Shown here: piece by piece, positions 34,922 through 45,425 of the stretch
How positions within the stretch are numbered: the first letter of the stretch is position 1
Layout of the letters: every line of letters starts with the position of its first letter
Origin: Ptychodera flava
Taxonomy: Eukaryota > Hemichordata > Enteropneusta > Ptychoderidae
DNA: 64,000 bases
Direction: 5' to 3'
Assembly: GCF_041260155.1 (NCBI RefSeq)
Contig: NC_091931.1
Location: 49,113,433-49,177,432, forward strand
Notes under the pieces: generated by a model
What the model was told of the DNA's origin: nothing
The model's input: only the letters and a program-made list of their open reading frames with translations
Database searches by the model: none
Made by a program: the position numbers and the translations under genes

Positions 34922-35345
34922 ATGACAGATGGAATTGATTGTCACTTGAAGTTCGTTAAACGAGTGACAAAATCAGAACAGCTGACATCAGAGTTTGAGG
35001 AAAGTGATAGTGACAACGTACACGGTAACATCGAAAACGGTGACGCAACGAGCTGTATCAAAGTAATCTGTGAGAGTACATCTCTACAAGACTTTGACAG
35101 GCTGAAAACCCGACTGACCAAGTGCACTGCAGAATGGCTGGACCAGTTCCTACAACTAGATGGACTGGGGTTGCTTTTGGAAGCGCTAGAAAAAGTCGGT
35201 GACAGGAAACCATTCAAAACTGAGGACGCCTTCCTTCAGTTTGAATGTGTTCAATGTATCAAGGCTGTGCTCAATTCGAAAAATGGTATAGATTTTATCA
35301 TAGAAAACAGAGAAACCAAGCAACACACCAGAGCATTGGCATTCG
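34922..35345 (+). CDS. INF2: Gene B exon 1: start and first part of DID
   Basis: Residues 1-141. The first 40 residues (MTDGIDCHLKFVKRVTKSEQ onward) differ strongly from genes A and C. From WLDQFLQLDGLGLLLEALEK on they agree closely. The start context is cagccATG as in the paralogs. Ends one base into a codon at G|GTAAGT. Confidence 0.9.
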
Positions 35346-38300
35346 GTAAGTTTTTCTTCTAGAAATAGAGGATTTAGAGACGTAGTTGTTAGTGTTTATT
35401 ATTTTTTGTGTAGATATTCGCTTTGTCACCTTAGTATGCGCCATTATACAGGTCCCCAAATTTTCTTTTTATGATACGATCGCCATGGTACTTTTGACAT
35501 AATTTTTGTCATATTAATTTGTGTACTTGAAAAGATATATTTTACTGCTCACAGAAATATACTATAGTCGGTCAACTGCTGTGACAGCTCTTCTATCTCT
35601 CTACTGTACACACTGGACAGTTAATGACGTAAACAGATAACAAAGTACTGTAAAAACAGTTAAGCTTATCTGAGGGAAGAACCTTTGTACCTCATTGTTC
35701 ATGGCTGTGTAATCTTCTTTCGCTGTTGTTAAGCAAGAACCTAGCCAAGCATGGGATATTTCGAACTAACTCTAGACAAAGAGAAGTGTTAAGTCTAATT
35801 ATGCAGTGCGTGCATACGTTCATGTCATGTAAAATGTATAGCCATAGTACCGCAAATGCTCTTTGTATCGCAACAAGCTCATTTTATCGTGTGCCAAGGG
35901 ATTATGTGGTAGTTAGGGTTCATGTATGGCCCCGATACACAACACTGCATCGGTAACATTCTCTTGTCTAGCCTGATTCGAAGACTTGACACGTCATCGA
36001 ATGACAAAGTTGAGTGTCACTTACCATTCCCTGGTAAATACTTATCCCATCAATACTCATTCCATTAAAATCTCGACGTGAATAAACAACTTAGAAGAAA
36101 TTTTGGCTACAAACCATGACCAACAACCTTCAGGTGTGTCATGGGTAATGCCAATCTGCAACTGTAACAGAATCTGTCACCACCATAATCATGTTGTGAA
36201 GTATATCGAATGTACGCATAATTCTGTTTAAAATTAGCAAAACATGCATCACAAGACGGACATAGGGAAAGCAGAGGACGGACATAGGGAAAGCAGAGAA
36301 ACTGGCAAACATTTGTTTCATGGTGTACGAACAAAACTTTTCTATAAGGTGCATATGATTGACTACGTAATTTCATTAAATCCTTTCACATCTTATCGTG
36401 ATACCTTAAAACGTTTGCACTGTTACTCTCCATGATAGGTTACAACTTTCAATAATTTTAGTATATTGGCCATTACTACTCGGACATTGTTTTTAGCTTT
36501 GGATTCTCTACATTTGCCTACAAAGAAGATAGTCTTTGAAGTCTTATCAGCTCTATCTCTATTCTCTGCCGATGGTTGTGGCATGGCCATAGATGCACTA
36601 GAATTCTACAAGGTAATAGGATTGATTTTTGGTAGCTTCTAACACTGCAGCCATACAAAACATTCAAAATAAATCAGCGTTACCTGAGCCACATAGAACT
36701 GAAACTTATTATAAGCGGTGAATGACCTTTCCCGTGCAGATTCTAGTTACAGAGATATGCTATGATATCATCGAAGTTGCACGTGATATTTTAGACGCAA
36801 TGTCTTTAAGTCTTCAATCACGGTGGCCAGCTAGGTGAGATTTACCATCGTGTGTTTTAAGAAGTTTAATAACGTTATCCCAGTGTGAAATATGTTTCAA
36901 TCGTTTGGTACACGAAAAAAAGATGTCTTAAGCGTAAAACATAAATTTTCGGGTGTATTTGTCTTTTCAACTGTTCTGTTACGTCACCAATAGCCATTTT
37001 ACTAGTGATGAATAAACAGTGCTAACCATCTACATTTGGTTGAACCAAGTGCTTCTATGAATTGTTTTCAGAAGTTCAGAATTTTGATAATTAATATAAT
37101 TGCTATGGATAGCACAGTCAATGCGACACCAACTAATCATGATCTCCGTCTTTCAATGCGCTCCTTACACACAAAAGGAAAAATCAGAGATACCGTTTCA
37201 GCATTGTCATCAATGAACTGAAGTCCTCCGAAAATCTGTTGTACACGACAACACTGATAGGATTCATTAACAGTTTGTTGGATGCAAACGATGATGCCAA
37301 GGAAAGACGTCGGTTGCGGAATGAATTCATTGGACTCGGATTATTGGATATCATGGGACCTCTACGGTAAGTCGTTGTAAACTACGTTCATTCAATATCG
37401 ATTTAGCCAAATGACTTTCGGAAAAAAATTACAATTACCACCTACAAAGTTGATTTTAATGAATTACAATCCATTCATTCCGACTGAAATAACTACAAAT
37501 GGACTAACAGCAAGAGTGGTGAAATCGAAGTTCTTGGTACAATCCTGGATCGGAAAAGTTTGCACGTCGTAAAACTTTGATTTCACTCTCTGGGTAATAG
37601 TAGGTTAAAATCAGTAATACACTTTCTAAATTTTTTATATGATTACACTGTATATATATATCGTGCAATTTTTTATGCGACCGACGGATCTAACTCAAAG
37701 ACTTTTACATCGATTCCTCGGAAGTTCTCATCAGCTGCTTGAGATGAAAATGATTGTTTGTGAACGACAGAACTACTGAAAGAAATCCCATCGCAAAACG
37801 TAGGTTTTAGAAGTATAGCAACAGAAGTTGTGTGAATCTCAAACTTGTCCGTGAACTTGCATTTTGTTGACAAATTGTAGACGCATGGAGAACGATGAAC
37901 TTGATATACAACTGAAGGTTTTCGATGAACGTAAAGCCATGGATGATGATGGTGATGACGGAGTTGATATAAACAGTCCAATTGACGTCTTCCATGCTGT
38001 TTTCAACAAGGTAAACGATCTTACCTACTAGAATTTTGTATGATATTATATTATAGCTTTGTCAATAATAGTGAATTTTGTGACGTCATCCCCAAGATTA
38101 TTGACTGATGATGTATCCGATCATCCGGTATTGTGGCCAAAGATGCTTTCTACGCCTACAAATTCACTGGCATTGCCAAATCTATATAATAATAGCAATA
38201 ATGTACCCCCTCTCGGCCCATAACGGACTCAAGCAAACTTTCAATTCCGTAATGTACTCGGCTTCACCTCGTACATTATGTCGTGCAAAACATTGTTTTC

Positions 38301-41300
38301 GTAAATTATGGGCCGAGAGGGGTTACATTATGGTGAACAATTACTGATGGGGAATTTAAAAGTCTTTGAAATACCGTGATATTCTCCCAACCGATGACAT
38401 CAATGTAAAGTTAAAGTCTGAAGCAGCAGTATGTTTTTTCAAGAACGATAACTTCATTGAGCGATATTAAAAGCAGCCAAAACAAAATGGACGATTCCTT
38501 TGATTTGGGCAACATTTACACATGTGAGTTAAAAACATAGAGACCTTCCGATCAACTTTCCTGCCCTCTCATCTTATGACAGCCCCGCCATGAACTGTTT
38601 AAGCGGTTTCAACCATCATGTACAGGGTTTGTGATTGTAATGCCTGGAAAAATTACAGTAATTTATTTTCGTAGATTGATATGTTAATATTAAAAACGAA
38701 CCAAGCCCGATGGCGTCAATTATTTTATTACGCAAATACACGTTTTCTATTTACCTATTACGAAGAAGTTTCTTCAAAATAATTGGTTGACGACAAAATA
38801 TTCCTTACGTTTTTTTTTCATATTAGGTGAGTGACTCTCCACAAGGGATGTCGCTGTTGTCGATTCTACAGCATTTCCTGCAACTTGAACCTGAAAGCCC
38901 CGTGTCGGATACAATCTGGCAGACGACTGAAAAATTCCTTCGCCGTGCGACTGTCCTTGAAAACGCAGAGCAGATCGACGAACTTGTAAAAGTTGATGAG
39001 GGAGGAAGCAAAGGAATTAACTTGAATAAAAACAAGTTGGCTTCTGTGACAGTTTCATCAGAATATTCACCATCACACCCAGAAAAATCAACTCAATCGC
39101 CGCCTCCACCACCGCCGCCGCCGCCGCCATCATCATCCCCACCACCACCACCACCACCACCACCACCACCACCACCACCGGATAGTGGAACAGCGCCCTC
39201 TCCCATGCCAACTAGTGGGGGACGTCATCCTCGGTTCAAACTGAAAACCCTGCATTGGGCCAGAATACCGCCAAATAAAATTCAGTGCACAGGTGAGGTT
39301 AAGCCGCAATTTCTAATAGTGTTATCTAAGTGTGCTAGTGCTTTAATTTGAATTGTCCCATGTAAACAAACAATGTCCCGTTTTTTAATGTTTTACGATA
39401 TTCAACTTATATTTCACGTGTTTTTAATGCGAGCCTCCGTTTTCGTTTTCTTTATAAACAGATGACAATATATGGCAAAAACTATCAAAGGCAAGTCCTT
39501 CGTTGAACATGCTTCCAGAATATGACGAACTGGAAGATCTATTCTGTCTTGCTGGGGACAGAACGGATGGTGGGAAGTCTAAACCAAACCCAGAAAAGGT
39601 TGAAAAGCCAGTAAGACATTTACAATTACAGCTATTTGTTAGAAAGGTACAATTATTCTGATAAATAATCGCTGTGCATGCAATAAGCGATATATTACAC
39701 CAAATCTTTCGATCATAAGAAAACTGAAAGAATTGTTTGACCGTCGAACCTGGTGAAACAGGGAAACGCTATCGTCCTAACAAAGCTCACATTCTGACAC
39801 TTGTTCTTCTTTTCAAGTTCACTGTCACCTCTACCTGCAAGATGTAAAGCGAAGTGTTTGAACATATGCCTTCTACAATAAAAAGGTAGATGATACATGC
39901 TGTGCAGAAACTGACTGTCTACTAATTGAATTGTATGTCTGATTATATTTACTACAATGGGCACATTTCTTTGTCAGTGTTGAAAATTTTCACTTTACTA
40001 CAATGTGCTAACTGCATAGAGTGTTTCTTCTACAGATGAGCTTGCAATTGGGTGAAAAATGGTTGCTTAATGTAAACATATGGTTAAAAGGGTTCCGTAT
40101 GTCAAGTCAAAGAATCGTCGATAAAATAAAGGAGGGCGAAAATGAGGAAATTGAGGTTGAAAAACTGATGGCCCTACAGAAATTACTGCCAAAGGTTTTC
40201 CAATCAGAGGTATGTTATAGAAGTTTCAACTTTGATAATTTTAAAACAAGTAAATAGATTTAAGTTCTAGGGGTTGACGTAAATGGAATCAAATGAGAGG
40301 GCCATTCTAAGCATTCCTGTTCCTGACTAAATGAAGACGATGTTATCAGGGAGCTTTGGGCAGATACCGGAAATTAAGGTTGTATTACAAGTGTTAGACA
40401 TGTTCCACTATCAATACCTTTCAACCATGACCTATGTCGTTCCTTATTCTGACACTTCCCTTGGAAACACATGTTCAAATGACATCATGTAGAAATAGGA
40501 AAGAAAATGAAGGAATTAAACATTATAGGTTCTCCTTTTCTTTACTCTTTGGCAATTACAGAAGAAGAAACTTACTTCCTTCAACGGAGATAGACAGATG
40601 TTAGGCAAGGCTGAAAGGTTTCTGCTTAAAATCCTGGATCTGAAAAAGTAAGTCTGGGAATTTCCTCATTTTTGCATCATAATGCCAGGTTTTTAAACAA
40701 CAATCGTCGTCTTGATTTCAAGTTAGGTAAACATCGCATTTAAGTGAAGAAAAATGATGGTGACAGTAAGCTGCAGATGTGTCTTGAATACTTACATATT
40801 AGACATGATAACAATTTTACAACATTTCATTTTCAGTTATGAGCTGAGGTTAGACTGCATGTTGATGAAAGCAGAGTTTGATAGCAAGTTGAGTTTACTT
40901 GAATCCAATCTGTTGTCTTTGATCAAAGGAGGCCACAGTAAGTATAATGGTCTAGTTGTCCTTGTGAGTTGATTCTTTATCCAGGCATTTGCTCCAGTAA
41001 CCAAGCTTACTTATTGATATTCCTTTTTTTTGTGAGAAAGTGGTTTAAGTTGTATGAAATTATAGGTGTATCATTTTTTCAGCCTGATCAATGCTGGATA
41101 CTATAGAGAGTAAATGTGCATCACTTGGGACACGATATCATTAGCAAACTGTCGAAATATTTCTCCCCCTCGTATTGTTTCTTACATTCATTCAATACAT
41201 ACTATAATCCTAGAAAAAAACGGGACTTGCAAATTTGTTCCTGTAGGTGTATTAGGGAGCATCGGCCTCCAGAATTTTTTTAACCTCATCCTTGCCATTG

Positions 41301-44300
41301 GTAATTTCATGAATACAGTAAGTAACATTTTCTTCTTGTATAAGAAACTATTGTATTTAGAGAATTGAGCCGTTTTTTAAAAAAATGACATTATGAGATT
41401 TTTTTACTCTTGCAATATAGTATCCGAACAGACAAGCTGTGCCAGTCATAACATGTTAAGTGTGGGAATATCCACGGAAAGGACACTCCGCAAACCGACA
41501 GACGCACACTTCACATTAGCATGTACAGCAAGACGTTCCAGTGAAATCAGTGATTAACTTCTTGAGTCACTTAATTGGAGGAAACACAATGAACAAATCA
41601 GGCTGATGTTGGTGACATTGAAGAATTGAACATGTCAATAAGTCGAAGATCCTCAATAATTACGTGCAAACAAATAAGCAACGGTTTTGCACAGGTTTTC
41701 CCATGGTCTTGAATAACATTTTGTGTAATTTTTCACCAGGGTAGCTATGCTGGAAATGCCAGTGGTTTTGCGGTATCTTTTCTGAACGACCTGAAGGATA
41801 TCAAAGCCAAGCATCCTAGAGTTACTCTATTGCATCATTTAGTCCGTACCTTTGGTCAAGATAACTCTAAGGCGCTGATACAAGAATTGGAACTAGTCTC
41901 CGAAGCGAACAGGTTAGTCTTGGTGGGTTTTTTAAGAGGTTACTTTCAAGTTCAAGGATAATTCGGTGAATGGTAACCTAGGGGCACTGTCATAGGAAAA
42001 TACATTCATTTGCCGTTCAATGACGAATGTGGTTTGACTGCCATGCCATTTGAAGACAAAATCCAAAATTTGACATTAAAATTATCTTAGAAAGAGATGT
42101 CATACAGATATAGTCTAAACTAGAGACTTTGTGACATCGAGGCAGGAGACCATTTTGCCTCCTCACATCTGGCTAAAGGTCACGTGCCCTTGGCCACTTT
42201 ATTCCTTGTCGGAGCTATAACAAATATGATCATGATATCAGAGTTATCATGCATCAGTTTCGGTCTAATGATGGCTATGTGGCACACTGCGTCATCGACA
42301 AGTAACCATTGAATCGTATGGGCCGCGTGACGTTTGATACATGAGGCATGTAATAATCAAAATTATTGTTGCCTGTGTAAGAATAAAAACGAATGCAAAT
42401 ACTTTCACATCGAAAAATTCTTCGGGTTGATGGTATGCAGTTACACAAGGTACACTTTTGCTTCTCTTGAAGACATTGTCTGATGGAGCTGAGAAATGCA
42501 GTAGATGTCCTGTCTGAAAGACTTGACAATATTCAGGAGAGGGTATTAAAGTCGGATGAAGATATCAGAGAGCAAATGAGCAATTTCCTTAAAGTAAGTT
42601 CAAGGTGTTTATTAGTAAAAGGGGTTCTTGTCACAAACAAAATGGATCACCTATTACAGGCAGTAGTAAGTGGCAGCTTTAAAACTTCATCGTCAAGATT
42701 TTACATTCAAACTATTATCATTTCGTGTAAATGCACGCATTGAAGGATGTACGTATAAGAATTATTGACCATAAATGTAATGTCATTAAAGTTTAAAGAC
42801 TGACATGGGGTGCTTTCTGTTTTATTTGTAGTATGCCACATGACTGAGCTTCTCTAAAGGCGGAAACTTGAATATGAAGCGAAAACTCTTAAATTTACAT
42901 ACTATTCTGTCACAGATGAAACATTTTTAATGCAACAAAAAGCCGTTTCATTTCATGGGTAAAATTAAAAGCATATCTGAGAATCTTGCAAGATATTTTG
43001 ACCTCCACACATAATAAAGCAATGCAGCCCCGGCCTTTAGACCTAAAGCATGACTTTTTTCGAAGTAACACATTATAGTTTTAAAAAGTAATGAATGTAT
43101 CCTTTCTCTTTGCCTAGAACGCTTCGCAAAAACGTGACAAGTCAAAGGAAATCTTGCAAGAAGTCGACCAGCTAACAATCAGACTGGCTGAATACCTCTG
43201 TGAAGACATGGAAACTTTCACATTGAAGACGTTGTTTTCAACACTTGATAACCTTAGAAGAAGTGTCATACAGTGTCAAGAGGTAAGAGTAGCAGTAAGG
43301 AATACATAAGGGTGAAGATACAATATTGATATCGTCAATCATCTTCTAATACTGGTGGGACATTCTGAAAGTTCGAAAAGCTTACAGTCATGTTATAGCG
43401 AGCTACCTCAACTTCTATGCAAGTTTCATTTGGGGAGTTCATCTCTTATTTCAGCTTCTAAGTCGGATACTTAGCACTGATATATGATGGCAAAACAACT
43501 ATTTTCCCGTATCACCTTTTCATATCAGTTGAGGTTTTGTCTTTATAAGGCCGTGTTGATTTTTCAAGTATTTTGATCGCTTGACAAACGATGGCAATAA
43601 AATTTGATTCAGTCAGAATCCTTCTGGCGTTATCAAGACCTCAAAAGGCTCATATCTTAAAGCTTTAACGCCCTAACAGGGAAAGTTGAAAAAAACTACC
43701 TTGAAAAGCTGCAAAATCAAAATAACCTGCTTAAATGGTCAGGTTTAATGATCATAAATGGTATGCATTAAAAGTGACTTCCACAATGTGAATATTTTTA
43801 CCTCAAAAGGACAATGAGAAATGGGCAAAGCAAAATGTGGCAGAAAATATGTCTGGGGACGAGGTTGATGCACCAATCAAGGAAACGTGTGTCATCGACA
43901 TGTTGTTGGATTATATAGCTACGGTAACGTCAATTCTATTTTTTTTTCAAACTCCAGTTGATTGTTATTTAGTAAAATGTCCTCTCGTACTTCATGCAGA
44001 CTCGTGCACAGCACAATTTATGTAAGTGAAGTCTTGTAAATTTTATATTGATTGTGCCTCGGGGACAGATATTCTGACTCTCAAACGATTGTTTTCTGAC
44101 CTACCACTTGTGAGGACTCATTTTAAAGCTTTGTAAGAAAACTTTTAACCGTGTAGTTTTTCAAAATCGAAAATTTTAACTTTCCCTATAGAAATAACAT
44201 AGGTATGGTAGCCATTTTGAATTTCAAATATCGGTAAATGTCAAGATATATTTGTTTCTCTAGTACCAAACTTCGCACCATATCCCTTAATTTTTATTCT

Positions 44301-44616
44301 TGATTTGGTAAGAGTATTGTTGAAAGTTTCATTGAGCGGAAGTTTATGTCTTTCTCGTTCGAAACGCTTAAATTAAGATTAAATTATCATAAGGGAAATG
44401 TTTCTTGTAAATATTCATTCAAACCAAGCCCGTCACCTTATACACAAAATTGATGATGGGTATTTTTGCGTTCACTCTAGTCGTTTTATTCTTTCATTTA
44501 AGAGACATTATCTGTTCTTAAATGCTGTCATGTTTCCTCCCAATATGCAGGGATTTCAAACCAGCAAGAAAAGACATCTGCAAGCTGACGGAGATCTTCC
44601 CCCTGGTCGACTGTAG
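34922..44616 (+). CDS. INF2: Inverted-formin-2-like gene B (15 exons, complete)
   Basis: Paralog of gene A in the same orientation, with the same expected role in actin filament assembly. Exons are 34922-35345, 36497-36612, 37188-37366, 37881-38010, 38827-39292, 39462-39610, 40036-40209, 40562-40647, 40837-40937, 41247-41317, 41740-41912, 42473-42593, 43118-43282, 43810-43923 and 44551-44616. They sum to 2535 nt (844 residues) with consistent phases and no internal stop. The FH2 isoleucine (503, NVNIWLKG) and lysine (654, LKDIK) are retained. FH1 is residues 375-401. Introns are compact, lacking the insertions seen in gene A. Compared with A, it has a diverged N-terminus, a changed exon 3 acceptor and a stop four codons earlier. 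Its upstream region differs from A and C, so its control may differ. Confidence 0.9.
36497..36612 (+). CDS. INF2: Gene B exon 2: DID
   Basis: Residues 142-180, LDSLHLPTKKIVFEVLSALS then FSADGCGMAIDALEFYK. Same length and phase as in gene A. Acceptor is TGTTTTTAG and donor AAG|GTAATA. Confidence 0.91.
37188..37366 (+). CDS. INF2: Gene B exon 3: DID
   Basis: Residues 181-240, beginning RYRFSIVINELKSSENLLYT. The acceptor used by genes A and C (CACAAAG or CACAG before AAAAGG) reads CACACAAAAGG here and offers no in-frame AG, so the nearest in-frame acceptor is TCAG at 37184-37187. This drops five residues. Ends in phase 2. Confidence 0.82.
37881..38010 (+). CDS. INF2: Gene B exon 4: end of DID
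   Basis: Residues 240-283, RMENDELDIQLKVFDERKAM and SPIDVFHAVFNK. Same length and phase as in gene A. Acceptor is CAAATTGTAG. Confidence 0.9.
38199..38331. repeat. Foldback MITE in gene B intron 4
   Basis: Ends TAATGTACCCCCTCTCGGCC and GGGCCGAGAGGGGTTACATTA form inverted repeats of about 20 bases with a TCCGTAATGTACTCGG centre. It is the ortholog of the copy at 13372-13512 in gene A. Confidence 0.75.
38827..39292 (+). CDS. INF2: Gene B exon 5: coiled region, FH1 and FH2 start
   Basis: Residues 284-439. The first 165 or so bases are identical to gene A by eye. FH1 at 39100-39180 is 10 prolines, SSS, then 14 prolines, so the polyproline layout differs from gene A. Ends in FKLKTLHWARIPPNK. Confidence 0.92.
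39462..39610 (+). CDS. INF2: Gene B exon 6: FH2 lasso/linker
   Basis: Residues 439-488, DDNIWQKLSKASPSLNMLPE, then YDELEDLFCLAGD. Six bases shorter than in gene A, still in frame. Confidence 0.87.
40036..40209 (+). CDS. INF2: Gene B exon 7: FH2 knob
   Basis: Residues 489-546. It contains LLNVNIWLKGFRMSSQRIVD with the essential isoleucine (503). The acceptor is TTCTACAG directly before ATGAGC; the methionine codons here are internal. Confidence 0.9.
40562..40647 (+). CDS. INF2: Gene B exon 8: FH2
   Basis: Residues 547-575, KKKLTSFNGDRQMLGKAERF then LLKILDLKK. Same size and phase as in gene A; acceptor is CAATTACAG. Confidence 0.88.
40837..40937 (+). CDS. INF2: Gene B exon 9: FH2
   Basis: Residues 575-609, YELRLDCMLMKAEFDSKLSL. 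Acceptor is CATTTTCAG and donor A|GTAAGT. Confidence 0.9.
41247..41317 (+). CDS. INF2: Gene B exon 10: FH2 GN-motif
   Basis: Residues 609-632, ending NLILAIGNFMNT, the hallmark FH2 motif. Acceptor is TTCCTGTAG and donor ACA|GTAAGT. Confidence 0.93.
41740..41912 (+). CDS. INF2: Gene B exon 11: FH2 core
   Basis: Residues 633-690, GSYAGNASGFAVSFLNDLKD then RVTLLHHLVRTFG. The essential lysine (654) in LKDIK is kept. Ends in phase 2. Confidence 0.93.
42473..42593 (+). CDS. INF2: Gene B exon 12: FH2 post region
   Basis: Residues 690-730, HCLMELRNAVDVLSERLDNI after a split arginine. The internal ATG at 42483 is in frame but is not a start. Donor is AAA|GTAAGT. Confidence 0.88.
43118..43282 (+). 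CDS. INF2: Gene B exon 13: FH2 C-terminal helices
   Basis: Residues 731-785, with RLAEYLCEDMETFTLKTLFS. Same size and phase as in gene A. Confidence 0.92.
43810..43923 (+). CDS. INF2: Gene B exon 14: linker and WH2/DAD helix
   Basis: Residues 786-823: a charged linker, then ETCVIDMLLDYIAT, which is closer to vertebrate CVIDALLADI than gene A is. The unusual acceptor CCTCAAAAG is shared with gene A. The donor is ACG|GTAACG. Confidence 0.86.
44551..44616 (+). CDS. INF2: Gene B exon 15: end of DAD and stop
   Basis: Residues 824-844, GFQTSKKRHLQADGDLPPGR then L and TAG. The TAG replaces a TCG codon of gene A, so gene B ends four residues earlier. No CAAX box. Confidence 0.87.
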   Translation, partial: GFQTSKKRHLQADGDLPPGRL

Positions 44617-44760
44617 AGAGACATATGAGAACGTGTTAGAACGCTTCGAACCAGCAAAAACTGGAGAGTAATTTCATCAGCAGTGAAACGAAAACTATGA
44701 AAGAGCGTGGCAGTTTTGGTCAGCAACAAAAATGCAATTATAAGTGATTACAAGGGTGTT

Positions 44761-44766
44761 AATAAA
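44761..44766 (+). terminator. Poly(A) signal candidate for gene B
   Basis: AATAAA 145 bases after the stop, in the same sequence context as after gene A. A second conserved AATAAA is at 46254-46259. Confidence 0.45.
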
Positions 44767-44951
44767 ATGAATCGATATTAGCGGATAGTGGCGAAAAAAT
44801 TGTTATAAAGGTTCTAATTCCTTCCTGTAACCGAGAAATACTGTTGTTCATTGTTTACTTTGTTGGATCATTGTACTGATAATAGTAAACAGAAGAGTCT
44901 TGTTTCAACCGATCTTTTTATTGTAGCAAAACACTCTGACTGCACTATTCT

Positions 44952-45425
44952 ACGAGGTCTGCCATCAGACAGTGTACAAGTGTAGTAACGTCACAACTTG
45001 ATTATCAGCGGAAATATTATTCTTTGTCACTCTGATGTCAAAAGTTTTAGTCTCAGTTGCAAACAGCTCGTAACGCGAGTTTAGAGGGTCAGTCTTTGTA
45101 ACTGTTTATGATCCCCATGTCATTAATGTCAGGAACAGTTTAGTTTTTATTCTCCAAAATATGAGGAGCAATACAGTGTTGAGGTCGACCAGTAGTCAAT
45201 ACAGTTATAAATGTAGTAGCGTCACAACTTCTTCATTATGAGAGGAAATATTAGGATTTGTCACTCCGATGTTCAAAGTTTTAATCTCAGTTGTAATCAA
45301 TCGTAACGCAAGTTTGAAGAGCAAGTAGCTATAACTTTTATGACCACCCCGTTTCGTCATTATTATCAGCAACGGTTTATTGTTTTATTCCCCTAAGTAT
45401 GAAGAGATACACAGTATTGAGCTTC
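44952..45425. repeat. Tandem duplication of about 235 bp after gene B
   Basis: Two related units (about 44952-45185 and 45186-45425) share GTAGTAACGTCACAACTT-like and AAAGTTTTAGTCTCAGTTG-like words. The matching place after gene A (about 29950-30170) has one unit. Confidence 0.65.

Noticed and set aside
42483..42743. Apparent start MELRNAVDVL in gene B
   Set aside because: The ATG is internal to exon 12; the frame continues upstream to the acceptor, and gene A has ACG at this place.
43837..44025. Read-through of gene B exon 14 into the intron with a different C-terminus
   Set aside because: The splice to exon 15 restores the conserved GFQ motif of the DAD; the read-through peptide has no family similarity and is not kept in gene A.
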